Assembly: GCA_017542725.1 (NCBI GenBank)
Contig: JAFXWR010000199.1
Span: forward strand, 1-15,154
Length of the DNA: 15,154 bases
Direction of reading: 5' to 3'
From: Lachnospiraceae bacterium
GTDB lineage: Bacteria > Bacillota_A > Clostridia > Lachnospirales > Lachnospiraceae
In this document: one piece after another, positions 5,934 through 12,926 of the stretch
Numbering within the stretch: the first letter of the stretch is position 1
Layout of the letters: each line of letters opens with the position of its first letter
Translations under genes and position numbers: made by a program
The notes under the pieces: generated by a model
Database searches by the model: none
Seen by the model: only the letters and a program-made list of their open reading frames with translations
What the model was told of the DNA's origin: nothing

Positions 5934-6123
5934 TTTCTTTTTCGCCCCAAATAAAAACTCGCAGGCAGAGCCCACGAGCGAAAAGTGAGCTCTTGCTGCG
6001 AGACAGGATATCAATTACCTCAATAGGTTAATTTTAAGCCCACATTTTACCAAGTATGACCTATTGAAGTAATACAAAAAGCTTGCACAAAAAGTGCAAT
6101 AAAAAATTGATATCTTTCTCGCA
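5934..6123 (-). promoter_or_regulatory. Structured leader RNA B: second copy of the candidate riboswitch
   Basis: The same layout as leader A with different stem sequences. P1 pairs GCGAGA (6122-6117) with UCUCGC (6003-5998) and GAUAUCAAU (6114-6106) with AUUGAUAUC (6015-6007). P2 is UUGCAC/GUGCAA (6099-6094 with 6088-6083). P3 pairs 6071-6059 with 6028-6016 (13 bp, one G.U). The P3 loop carries GUGGGCUU (6043-6036), complementary through two G.U pairs to GAGCUCAC (5992-5985). The alternative antiterminator pairs 5999-5989 with 5971-5961 (9 of 11 positions). Blocks shared almost verbatim with A are UUUUUUAUUG, AAAAUGUG, UUUUCGCUC, the tail UUUUUAUUUG and GGGCGAAAAA before the ribosome site. 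Confidence 0.75.
5949..5978 (-). terminator. Intrinsic terminator of leader B
   Basis: On minus CUCGUGGGC (5978-5970) pairs over 9 bp with GCCUGCGAG (5966-5958) across loop UCU, followed by UUUUUAUUU. Stem length and tail equal those of leader A although the stem sequence differs. Confidence 0.82.
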
Positions 6124-6129
6124 CTTATA

Positions 6130-6158
6130 ATATTATCATAATTAACAATTTGTTGCAA
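6130..6158 (-). promoter_or_regulatory. Promoter of leader B
   Basis: TTGCAA (6158-6153), a 17-nt spacer and TAATAT (6135-6130) on minus. The start near 6123 coincides with the first base of helix P1, as for leader A. Confidence 0.55.
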
Positions 6159-6203
6159 CAAAAAGCGTTTCATTAAGTTTTTGTTTCTATAATACCTTTT
6201 TAG

Positions 6204-6212
6204 TGCTATAAT
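6204..6212 (+). promoter_or_regulatory. Extended -10 promoter of the EamA transporter gene
   Basis: TGC TATAAT at 6204-6212, a consensus extended -10 about 28 nt before the ATG. A second TATAAT lies at 6188-6193. No good -35 is visible. Confidence 0.5.
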
Positions 6213-6240
6213 ATAACAAAACAACAAGAGTAACCAGCCT

Positions 6241-7122
6241 ATGAAAAAACCCAACATAAACTTAATACTTTATCTTATCTCTCTATTAATAATGGGATCA
6301 CACGGCATCGTTGCGCACTTTATACCGCTTAGCAGCATAGAAATAGTTTTTTTAAGAACTGTTATCGGAAGCTTGGTCCTTATAATAGTAAGCATTGTCC
6401 ATAGAGAAAAATACTTATGCCTTAAAGACCGGCATGATGTTTTGTTTCTATTTTTGTCTGGGCTTGCACTCGGTGCTGGTTGGATATTTTTGTTTGAAGG
6501 ATATAGAACTGCTGGCGTAAGCATATCAACTGTTTTATACTATCTTGGACCTATGATTGCTATGCTTCTATCGCCAATATTTTTTAATGAAAAATTAACT
6601 AAAGAAAAAATTCTTGGTGCCATCATTGTATTCATTGGAGTCTTATTACTAAATCCAAACTTTTCTGGCGACCCAAGTAAGATATATGGACTCTTTTGTG
6701 GCTTCATGTCAGGAATACTTTATGCCGTAATGGTTTTATTCAATAAAAAAATTAAAAATGCAACAGGTATAGAAAACACTACCTGCCAACTTGTATCAAG
6801 TTTTTTTCTCGTGACAATATTTTTATTTTTGACATCTGGCATTCACATAAAAATTATAGGGACCGCTTGGATTCCAGTTTTATGGATTGGTATTATCAAT
6901 ACCGGAGTTTCTTGTTTCTTTTATTATTCAACCATTCCAAAGCTTCCTATATCAACTATTGCAATTTTTTCTTACCTTGACCCTGTATCAGCAGTAATTT
7001 TTTCTACAATCTTACTTGGTGAAAAGTTGCAACTATTACAAATCTTAGGTATCATATTTATAATAGGTGGTGTGGCATTTTCACAACTCTATCCACTATT
7101 ACACACAAAGAAACTTAATTAA
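6241..7122 (+). CDS. EamA/DMT-superfamily transporter
   Basis: A 293-residue integral membrane protein with the ten-helix, duplicated EamA layout. The first repeat is at about 5-140, with 'EIVFLRTVIGSLVL', 'GWIFLFEGYRTAGVSISTVLYYLGP' split around residue 85, and 'NEKLTKEKILGAIIVFIGVLLL'. The second is at about 148-285, with 'GLFCGFMSGILYAVMVLFNK' and 'SYLDPVSAVIFSTILLGEKL'. Members export or import small metabolites such as amino acids or purines; the substrate cannot be read from sequence. The start has only a weak upstream GAG as ribosome site. The gene is transcribed divergently from leader B and, being on plus left of the origin, is head-on to replication. Two REP-like palindromes begin at its stop codon. 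Confidence 0.88.
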   Translation: MKKPNINLILYLISLLIMGSHGIVAHFIPLSSIEIVFLRTVIGSLVLIIVSIVHREKYLCLKDRHDVLFLFLSGLALGAGWIFLFEGYRTAGVSISTVLYYLGPMIAMLLSPIFFNEKLTKEKILGAIIVFIGVLLLNPNFSGDPSKIYGLFCGFMSGILYAVMVLFNKKIKNATGIENTTCQLVSSFFLVTIFLFLTSGIHIKIIGTAWIPVLWIGIINTGVSCFFYYSTIPKLPISTIAIFSYLDPVSAVIFSTILLGEKLQLLQILGIIFIIGGVAFSQLYPLLHTKKLN

Positions 7123-7172
7123 GGGCTCGCAAAGCTCGCCCCTACAATTGGGCGGATAGTATCCGCCCCTAC
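7123..7172. repeat. Tandem pair of REP-like palindromes
   Basis: Two 23-bp units in the same orientation (7123-7145 and 7150-7172), separated by AATT. Arms are GGGCTCGC/GCTCGCCC-type and GGGCGGAT/ATCCGCCC, each followed by CTAC. They abut the stop codon of the transporter gene. No T-run follows, so termination on plus is doubtful. Confidence 0.9.
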
Positions 7173-7218
7173 GAAAGTGTAATATAATCTATATTCCTAT
7201 AACAAAGGAGTCAACAAT

Positions 7219-7734
7219 ATGAAAAACTGTCTTATTGTAATTGATATGCAAAATGATTTTATCACAGGCTCTCTTGGCTCTAAAGAAGCTGAAACCATAG
7301 TTCCTCGTGTGAAAGAACGAATTGAAAAAGCTATCAAAGATAGTGAAGATATTTATTTTACAAAAGACACCCACTACGAAAATTATATGGACACAAAAGA
7401 AGGCGAATTCCTTCCAGTAAAACACTGCATAGAGGGAACTAAAGGTCACGACATTTGCGACACTCTTAAACCTTTTGAAAAAAATGCAAAAGAAATATTT
7501 ATCAAAAATACTTTTGGATTTAAAGATTTTCCAAAGTATCTAGCCGACTACGATAAAATAACTTTCGTAGGCCTTTGCACTGACATCTGTGTAGTAAGTA
7601 ATGCTATACTAATCAAAGCGTTTTTTCCTGAAAAGAATATCGTAGTCGAAAAGGATTTGTGTGCTGGGACTAGCACTGAAAACCACGATGCTGCATTAAA
7701 GATTATGAAGGCCTGCCATATAGTTATTTCGTAA
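7219..7734 (+). CDS. Isochorismatase-family cysteine hydrolase, nicotinamidase-like
   Basis: A 171-residue protein of the isochorismatase-like fold. The catalytic triad reads as Asp9 ('IDMQNDF'), Lys96 ('IFIKNTFG') and Cys124 ('GLCTDICVVSNAI'). Asp50 and His52 of 'KDTHYENY' and His69 of 'LPVKHC' match the metal ligands of nicotinamidases (PncA), so conversion of nicotinamide to nicotinate in NAD salvage is the most likely reaction; other amidase substrates are possible. AAAGGAG lies 8 nt before ATG 7219. A TATAAT at 7183-7188 without a clear -35 may be its promoter, since REP palindromes separate it from the transporter gene. Soluble and full-length for the family. Confidence 0.85.
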   Translation: MKNCLIVIDMQNDFITGSLGSKEAETIVPRVKERIEKAIKDSEDIYFTKDTHYENYMDTKEGEFLPVKHCIEGTKGHDICDTLKPFEKNAKEIFIKNTFGFKDFPKYLADYDKITFVGLCTDICVVSNAILIKAFFPEKNIVVEKDLCAGTSTENHDAALKIMKACHIVIS

Positions 7735-7832
7735 TTGATTTTTTACATTTGCTTATGTTTTGTCAAAAAAGAAATTAACCTTGGTTTAATCTCTCTAATT
7801 AAAACATTTCACTTTTTCTTAATATATAACAC

Positions 7833-7860
7833 TTGATTTTTTTTTGCAATGTGCTATCAT
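7833..7860 (+). promoter_or_regulatory. spoVG promoter
   Basis: TTGATT (7833-7838), a 16-nt spacer ending TGC, and TATCAT (7855-7860): a vegetative-type promoter with an extended -10. B. subtilis spoVG uses SigH; I see no clear SigH motif here. Confidence 0.6.
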
Positions 7861-7892
7861 AATAAAGTATTATTTAAGGAGGCGTTTAAGAC

Positions 7893-8168
7893 ATGAACAT
7901 TACAGATGTAAGAATCAGAACAATGGAAAAGGAAGGCAAGATGAAAGCAATCGCTGCTATAACTATTGATGGAGTATTCGTAGTTCACGATATCAAAGTT
8001 ATTGAAGGCGACAATGGTTTATTCATCGCTATGCCATCAGTAAAGAGAAAAGATGGAGAGTTTAAAGATATTGCTCATCCAATCAATTCAGAGACAAGAG
8101 AAATGATTCAAAAGACAATCATCGACAAGTACAATGAGGTACTTGCAGCAGGACCACAAACAGTTTAA
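7893..8168 (+). CDS. spoVG: Septation/sporulation regulator SpoVG
   Basis: A 91-residue protein with the SpoVG signature: '[20 protein letters not shown]', '[18 protein letters not shown]', '[19 protein letters not shown]' and '[13 protein letters not shown]'. SpoVG is a small nucleic-acid-binding protein acting in asymmetric septation and, in several Firmicutes, as an RNA-binding regulator. AAGGAGG lies about 10 nt upstream of ATG 7893, a strong site fitting its usual high expression. It is monocistronic, with its own promoter (7833-7860) and a strong bidirectional terminator downstream that it shares with the convergent SDR gene. It is usually located elsewhere (next to purR/yabJ or glmU) in other Firmicutes, so its place between mnmE and mnmG is a lineage feature. 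Confidence 0.96.
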   Translation: MNITDVRIRTMEKEGKMKAIAAITIDGVFVVHDIKVIEGDNGLFIAMPSVKRKDGEFKDIAHPINSETREMIQKTIIDKYNEVLAAGPQTV

Positions 8169-8188
8169 TAACTCATTGTCCGGTCTTA

Positions 8189-8222
8189 AAAAATAGAGCG
8201 AGCCATTGGCTCGCTTTTTTTT
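8189..8222. terminator. Bidirectional terminator between spoVG and the SDR gene
   Basis: AGCGAGCC (8197-8204) pairs with GGCTCGCT (8208-8215) across ATT, with a T-run on plus to 8222 and an A-run (8188-8193) that serves as the T-run on minus. Confidence 0.88.
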
Positions 8223-8232
8223 ACAAAATTTT

Positions 8233-8988
8233 TTATTGAAGAACAAATCCACCATTAGGAGAAATAATTTGACCTGTAAGATATGGTGCTGTAAGAATAT
8301 ATGAAAGTGCTCCTGCTATATCAGATACATCTCCTATGAAGCCTTCTGGTATAGTTGATGCAAGTGCTTTTAATTCATCTTGATTTACTCCTCTAAGCAT
8401 ATCTGTCATAATCATACCTGGAGCAATTGCATTTACTCTTACACCTCTTCCCGCAAACTCAAGTGCAAGAGCACGAGTTAATCCTATAATTCCTGACTTC
8501 GATGCACAGTAGTCGGCCTGGTTGATAACTCCTGTAAGACCACCTACTGAAGAAGTGTTTACTATACAGCACTGAGAATCTTTACTTGAGTGATTAATCA
8601 TATGTGGAAGCACAAGATGTGTCATATGAAGAAAACTCATAAGGTTTGTATTTATAACATTTTCATATTGTTCTCTCTTTATATCTATCCAGTTACAATT
8701 ATTTGTGATGCCTGCGTTATTTACTAAGACGTCTATTTTGTCACCAAATTTTTCTACTGTAGACTTTACTAAATTTTCACAATCTTCATATTTACTTACA
8801 TCTGCCTTCACAACTAAAGTTTCTACACCATAATCTTTGTTGATTTTGGCTGCTAAATTATCCGATAGAACTTTTGATGAATCGCTTCGATAATTTATAA
8901 CGACATTATATCCAAGTTCTCCAAGTTTGAGAGCCATTGCTTCTCCTATGCCTCTAGAACCACCTGTAATAATTGATACTTTTCCCAT
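8233..8988 (-). CDS. Short-chain dehydrogenase/reductase, FabG-like
   Basis: A 251-residue classical SDR. The nucleotide-binding motif 'TGGSRGIG' is at 8-15, 'NNAG' at 90-93, the catalytic Ser147 is in 'NTSSVGG', and Tyr160 and Lys164 are in 'ADYCASKSG'. 'PGMIMTDM' follows at about 195, and the C-terminal 'LTGQIISPNGGF' is the typical 'TGQ....GG' ending. It most resembles 3-oxoacyl-ACP reductases (FabG), but it is not in a fatty-acid gene cluster and SDR substrates cannot be told from sequence. The ribosome site GAGGTGA is just upstream of ATG 8988. It has its own promoter at 9024-9052 and ends at the shared terminator. It is transcribed divergently from mnmE. Confidence 0.9.
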   Translation of the reverse strand: MGKVSIITGGSRGIGEAMALKLGELGYNVVINYRSDSSKVLSDNLAAKINKDYGVETLVVKADVSKYEDCENLVKSTVEKFGDKIDVLVNNAGITNNCNWIDIKREQYENVINTNLMSFLHMTHLVLPHMINHSSKDSQCCIVNTSSVGGLTGVINQADYCASKSGIIGLTRALALEFAGRGVRVNAIAPGMIMTDMLRGVNQDELKALASTIPEGFIGDVSDIAGALSYILTAPYLTGQIISPNGGFVLQ

Positions 8989-9023
8989 ATTTCACCTCAC
9001 TAATTTAATATTTCTAACAAAGC

Positions 9024-9052
9024 ATTTTATCACTTTTATCAATATAAATCAA
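9024..9052 (-). promoter_or_regulatory. Promoter of the SDR gene
   Basis: TTGATT (9052-9047), a 17-nt spacer and TAAAAT (9029-9024) on minus. The start should lie near 9017, leaving a short leader that contains GAGGTGA. Confidence 0.7.
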
Positions 9053-9135
9053 CTTTTACGAAAACTCTTTCTCTTTTTGTTTTGTTTATTATTAATCTAC
9101 TTATGTAAATGTCTATACATTTTATTCTCTTGCTA

Positions 9136-9144
9136 TGCTATAAT
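9136..9144 (+). promoter_or_regulatory. Extended -10 of mnmE, placing the start at its GTG codon
   Basis: TGC TATAAT at 9136-9144. A start 7 nt past the hexamer is 9151, the G of the GTG initiator, so the mRNA would be leaderless. A second TATAAT at 9145-9150 overlaps, and no clear -35 is seen. Confidence 0.55.
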
Positions 9145-9150
9145 TATAAT

Positions 9151-10527
9151 GTGATAAACATTGATGACACAATTTGTGCAATTGCCACAGCTCTTAGCCC
9201 TGCTGGCATTGGCATCATAAGAATTTCTGGGAATGAGGCAGTAAAAATTGTCTCAAATATTTTTGTGAACTCAAAAAAAGAAAAAATTGCTTTAAACGAA
9301 TCTCACAAAATTCATTATGGTTATATTTACGATGGAAAGAATGATAACTTAATAGATGAAGTTTTGGTTCTGACTATGTTTAAACCAAAATCTTATACTG
9401 CAGAAGATGTAATTGAAATTCAATGCCACGGAGGTCTTCTTGTTTTAAAAACCATATTGAATCTCTTAGTTGAAAATGGCGCAAGGATTGCAGAACCAGG
9501 AGAGTTTACGAAAAGAGCCTTCTTAAATGGCCGTATAGATTTATCTAAAGCAGAATCTGTAACAGACATTATAATGTCAAAAAATAATTATGCTCTTAAA
9601 GCAAGTTTCAATCAATTAAGAGGAAATCTCTCAGAAAAACTAAACACTTTTAGAGAAGAAATTTTAGAGGCAACTGCATTTATAGAAGCCTGCCTTGATG
9701 ACCCAGAGCACATGTCTGTTGACGGATTTAAACCAGTTCTCAAAACCAAATGCGAAAAAATAATTACCGAACTTAATACTATCATAAAAAACTATGACAA
9801 TGGTAAACTTATAAAAGAGGGCATCAACACAGTTATCTTAGGAAAACCAAATGTCGGAAAATCGAGTCTTCTTAACACTCTATTAAACGAAGACAGAGCA
9901 ATCGTCACAGATATTGCTGGCACAACTCGCGACACCATAAAAGAAAGCATTAATTTAAATGGCATTACTTTAAATATCATTGACACAGCTGGTATAAGAA
10001 ATGAAGATAACATTGACACAGTAGAAAAAATAGGAATAGATAGAGCAAAGAGCGAAGCAGAAAATGCAGACCTTATTATCCTAGTCCTTGACTCATCAAG
10101 ACCACTTGATAAAAACGACGAAGAACTTATTGCTCTTTGCAAAACTCTAAACAAAAAAACCATCACCCTGTTAAACAAATCTGACCTATGTAGTAGCGCT
10201 CATTTGAGCGAGCCTCACATCAACTTCTCTACTAAAACAAAGATTGGTTTGCACGAACTCACCACCACTATAGAAAAAATGTTTATAAACAAAGATTTGG
10301 ATTTCAACAACGAGATTTTTATCTCAAATGAAAGACAGCTCCAGTCAATAAAAAGTGCAAAACTCTCTCTTCTAAATGTTTTATCTTCTATAGAAAAAGA
10401 CGTATCAGAAGACTTTCTCACTATTGATTTGACAGATGCTTATACTCATTTATCTCAGGTCTTAGGAATAGAAGTTACAGATGACTTAGTAAATGAAATT
10501 TTTTCAAAATTCTGTATGGGCAAATAA
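9151..10527 (+). CDS. mnmE: tRNA modification GTPase MnmE (TrmE)
   Basis: A 458-residue GTPase that works with MnmG on tRNA wobble U34. The N-terminal tetrahydrofolate-binding domain starts 'INIDDTICAIATALSPAGIG'. The G domain has G1 'GKPNVGKSS', G2 'AGTTRDT', G3 'DTAG' and G4 'NKSD'. The invariant C-terminus is Cys-x-Gly-Lys ('FCMGK'), including the catalytic Cys. I chose GTG 9151: the upstream ATG 9109 lies before the likely -10, and the resulting N-terminus and length fit the family. There is no Shine-Dalgarno site, and the GTG may be the first base of the mRNA. The gene is unusual in facing jag, whereas mnmE normally follows jag on the same strand; here it runs head-on to replication from the adjacent origin. 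A REP-like remnant may lie in the G4-G5 loop (10190-10214). Confidence 0.95.
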   Translation: MINIDDTICAIATALSPAGIGIIRISGNEAVKIVSNIFVNSKKEKIALNESHKIHYGYIYDGKNDNLIDEVLVLTMFKPKSYTAEDVIEIQCHGGLLVLKTILNLLVENGARIAEPGEFTKRAFLNGRIDLSKAESVTDIIMSKNNYALKASFNQLRGNLSEKLNTFREEILEATAFIEACLDDPEHMSVDGFKPVLKTKCEKIITELNTIIKNYDNGKLIKEGINTVILGKPNVGKSSLLNTLLNEDRAIVTDIAGTTRDTIKESINLNGITLNIIDTAGIRNEDNIDTVEKIGIDRAKSEAENADLIILVLDSSRPLDKNDEELIALCKTLNKKTITLLNKSDLCSSAHLSEPHINFSTKTKIGLHELTTTIEKMFINKDLDFNNEIFISNERQLQSIKSAKLSLLNVLSSIEKDVSEDFLTIDLTDAYTHLSQVLGIEVTDDLVNEIFSKFCMGK

Positions 10528-10553
10528 AAAGGGCGGATGATATCCGCCCCTAC
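10522..10553 (-). terminator. REP-like palindrome serving as terminator of the jag operon
   Basis: A 23-bp REP-like unit (10531-10553) with arms GGGCGGAT/ATCCGCCC. On the minus strand its stem is followed directly by TTTTTATTT (10530-10522), a complete intrinsic terminator for rpmH-rnpA-yidD-yidC-jag. The T-run overlaps the stop codon of the convergent mnmE. A decayed second palindrome (ACGAC/GTCGT) lies at about 10560-10574. Confidence 0.8.
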
Positions 10554-10582
10554 AAAGTACGACTAAATGTCGTCCACTACAA

Positions 10583-11353
10583 TTATCTCTTGTATTTTAC
10601 AACTACGTGCCTATCTTTATCTAAGCCTACAGAGGTTGTCTCTATATTTCTCTCTTTTTGAAGAACCGAATGAATAATTCTTCTCTCATAAGATGACATT
10701 GGCTCAAGTTCATAATCTTTATGTGTTTTTCTTACATTGTTTGCAACTGATTTTGCAAGTGACTCAAGAGTTTTATTTCTCTTATCTCTATAGTTCTCAC
10801 TGTCAATTCTTATTCTAACTCTGCTGCTCTTTCCATTATTTACTACTATGTTTACAAGATGTTGTATAGCATCAAGAGTTTGACCGTGCTTTCCTATAAC
10901 GACTCCCATCTTTTCACCACTTATGTTTAAAACCAATGTATTTGAATCAACATTTGCAGTATAGCTCATATTTATTTCTGTGTTGAACTCTTTGAAAATA
11001 GGTGTTAAAAAAGTTTTAACTTCGTTAAATACTTCTTCAGGGTCTCTTGTCATCTTTTCTTCTTTTTTAGCAAAGCCTTTGCTTGTTGAAACTTTTTCTG
11101 ATTTAAATTCATATACACCTGATGAATTTTCAACTAACTTCTCTTTTTTATTTACACTATTCTTTTTATAATTCTCTTCCTTGTCATCCTTCTTATATGC
11201 TTCAATTATAAATGGCTTAGCACCTATACCAAGAAATCCCGAACTTCCTTCTTGCTTCACTTCATAAGATAAATTATCGCTTGTAGTTGAAAGTTCTATC
11301 ATCGCATTATTTATTGCTTCATCAAGTGTTTCACCTTTTGCTTCTATTCTCAT
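10583..11353 (-). CDS. jag: Jag/KhpB RNA-binding protein (SpoIIIJ-associated)
   Basis: A 256-residue protein with three parts. The Jag-N domain (1-52) contains 'GFLGIGAKPFII'. A charged, low-complexity linker (53-105) follows. Next are a KH domain (about 108-185) with the G-x-x-G loop 'IGKHGQTLDAIQHL' and an R3H domain (about 190-256) with 'PMSSYERRIIHSVLQ'. In other Firmicutes KhpB/Jag pairs with KhpA, binds many RNAs and influences cell elongation; its gene is tightly linked to yidC. GGAGATAGAG supplies the ribosome site, and the gap to yidC is only 9 nt, so it is co-transcribed. Last gene of the operon, closed by the REP-derived terminator. Confidence 0.96.
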   Translation of the reverse strand: MRIEAKGETLDEAINNAMIELSTTSDNLSYEVKQEGSSGFLGIGAKPFIIEAYKKDDKEENYKKNSVNKKEKLVENSSGVYEFKSEKVSTSKGFAKKEEKMTRDPEEVFNEVKTFLTPIFKEFNTEINMSYTANVDSNTLVLNISGEKMGVVIGKHGQTLDAIQHLVNIVVNNGKSSRVRIRIDSENYRDKRNKTLESLAKSVANNVRKTHKDYELEPMSSYERRIIHSVLQKERNIETTSVGLDKDRHVVVKYKR

Positions 11354-11362
11354 CTCTATCTC

Positions 11363-12649
11363 CTATTTACCATTTTTCTCATTATATTTTTGTACCATGT
11401 TTGCTTTTGCAAATAATGAATCTGGATTTGCTTCATTTTCAAAATAGTACTTGTCTGCTTTTTCTACCAATTCTTTTTGGCTATTTACAAGCTCTTCTCT
11501 TGCATTTTCTTTTCTCTCTATATTTTCTTCCATCTTCTTAATGTTATTTGCTGCTTGAGCTTCATTTATAGGTGGAAGTCCTTTTTTTGCTCTCTTCTTA
11601 TTTGCTTTCTCTATATTCTCTTTAATCATCTTATCCATATCGAGATTCTCAAGTCGCTTGTTTACTATAACCTGAGTTATGACCATAAATACAGAAGTTG
11701 CTATCCAGTAAATACCGATACCTGTCGCAAATCCCCAGCAGAAAACTGCAGACATTATAGGCATCATTATATTCATTGAATTCATTGTTTGCTGCATTGT
11801 GTCGTTTTCATTTTCGGCATTTAACTTGCTCTTGTTTTGCTTTTGCATAAGCCATATAGATAGGTATTGTGAAAGAGCTGCAAGTATAGGCACAAGAATA
11901 TAAGGTGATGCAAATCCAACAGCACTTGGTGCTGTAGAAAGGTTTAAACCACAAAAAGAATTCGCCTGTTCAATCAATTCATATTTTGGAGCAACCATAC
12001 TTTGGATTTCAGTAGAAAATTCAGATATAAGTTGTGTAAATTGTGATGGATTTAATTTATAAAGAAAATCTATTATGAAATTCTTTTGAACTTCTACTGT
12101 TCCCTCAAAATTATGAAGTTGCTTTTCAAGGCTTATAAGTTTATCTAAACCATTTGCCTTGTGAAAATCTGTAAGTTTTTGTATTGCTGCTGAATCTGTA
12201 AGTAATGTATCCACTATATCCATAAACTTTTCTTTTATAGCAGGTACATAAGCCGGCACATTCATTATTACTCTATAGAGAGCAAAAATTATTGGCATTT
12301 GAATAAGAAGTTGCACACAGTTACCAGTCATTGATGTTCCATATTTCTCATACACAGCTTTTATTTCAGCCTGTTGAGCCATCATAGACTGTTGATCTTG
12401 CCTTCCTTCATATTTTGCCTGTATTGCCTTTATTTCTGGTTGGATAATCGCCATAAGTTTTGACGACTTTTGTTGTCTAACTGTCGATGGATATAAAAGA
12501 AGTCTTGTGATAAGAGTAAAAATAATTATAGCAACTCCAATATTTCCAAGACCAAATTTATCAAGAGCAATATATATTCCATTCATCAAGTAACCAAAAA
12601 GTGTCGATATTGGTCCAAGTAATCCATCGTGAGCCGTTAAAAATAACAT
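11363..12649 (-). CDS. yidC: Membrane protein insertase YidC
   Basis: A 428-residue YidC/Oxa1 family insertase that moves membrane proteins into the bilayer alone or with SecYEG. The N-terminal helix 'PISTLFGYLMNGIYIAL' is followed by 'NIGVAIIIFTLITRLLLYP', holding the conserved groove Arg. Next are the cytoplasmic hairpin 'KLMAIIQPEIKAIQAKYEGR', then 'CVQLLIQMPIIFALYRV', and later helices 'PYILVPILAALSQYLSIWLM' and 'IMMPIMSAVFCWGFATGIGI'. A charged tail of about 90 residues follows, rich in Lys/Glu/Asn. Unlike B. subtilis SpoIIIJ there is no lipobox. The expanded loop around residues 150-230 is typical of Clostridia. AGGAGG lies about 9 nt before ATG 12649. A REP-like palindrome sits in the yidD-yidC gap, which makes this junction longer than the others. 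Confidence 0.96.
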   Translation of the reverse strand: MLFLTAHDGLLGPISTLFGYLMNGIYIALDKFGLGNIGVAIIIFTLITRLLLYPSTVRQQKSSKLMAIIQPEIKAIQAKYEGRQDQQSMMAQQAEIKAVYEKYGTSMTGNCVQLLIQMPIIFALYRVIMNVPAYVPAIKEKFMDIVDTLLTDSAAIQKLTDFHKANGLDKLISLEKQLHNFEGTVEVQKNFIIDFLYKLNPSQFTQLISEFSTEIQSMVAPKYELIEQANSFCGLNLSTAPSAVGFASPYILVPILAALSQYLSIWLMQKQNKSKLNAENENDTMQQTMNSMNIMMPIMSAVFCWGFATGIGIYWIATSVFMVITQVIVNKRLENLDMDKMIKENIEKANKKRAKKGLPPINEAQAANNIKKMEENIERKENAREELVNSQKELVEKADKYYFENEANPDSLFAKANMVQKYNEKNGK

Positions 12650-12665
12650 CTATCTATCCTCCTTT

Positions 12666-12688
12666 GGGCTCGTAGTATTCGCCCCTAC
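12666..12688. repeat. REP-like palindrome between yidD and yidC
   Basis: A 23-bp unit, GGGCTCGTAGTATTCGCCCC then TAC on plus, inside the transcribed gap of the operon. On minus it would form a hairpin about 5-10 nt before the yidC ribosome site, with no T-run. Confidence 0.85.
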
Positions 12689-12705
12689 AATTGGCTATGC
12701 CAATC

Positions 12706-12921
12706 TTATGGTACGGGATCGTAACCACCTTTTGAAAAAGGATTACATCTAAGTATTCTCCAAAAACCTAAAGCGCTTCCTCTTATAGCTCCATATTTTT
12801 CTATTGCTTCTTTTGTATAATTAGAACAACTTGGTGTGTATGGACATTTTGCAAAAAGTGAAAGAGTTGGAGAAATATATTTTTGATATAGTTTTATAAA
12901 ATATATTAATACTTTCTTCAT
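12706..12921 (-). CDS. yidD: Membrane protein insertion efficiency factor YidD
   Basis: A 71-residue protein that carries the whole YidD signature: '[12 protein letters not shown]', '[19 protein letters not shown]' and '[17 protein letters not shown]'. The three conserved cysteines (CPYTPSC and RC) and the terminal GGYDPVP are all present. It is a small, membrane-associated protein that assists YidC-dependent insertion. It begins 5 nt after the rnpA stop, so the two are translationally linked. The order rnpA-yidD-yidC matches most bacteria. Confidence 0.96.
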   Translation of the reverse strand: MKKVLIYFIKLYQKYISPTLSLFAKCPYTPSCSNYTKEAIEKYGAIRGSALGFWRILRCNPFSKGGYDPVP

Positions 12922-12926
12922 GTAAT

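Noticed and set aside
6015..6257. Minus-strand 80-codon open frame
   Set aside because: It overlaps the stems of leader RNA B and the transporter promoter, lacks a ribosome site, and its composition is shadow-like.
7735..7832. A terminator after the hydrolase gene
   Set aside because: Only a weak TTAACC/GGTT-type hairpin without a clear T-run is present.
8233..8988. Naming the SDR gene fabG
   Set aside because: Motifs fit FabG, but the gene stands alone with no acyl-carrier or fatty-acid genes nearby, and the SDR family has many substrates.
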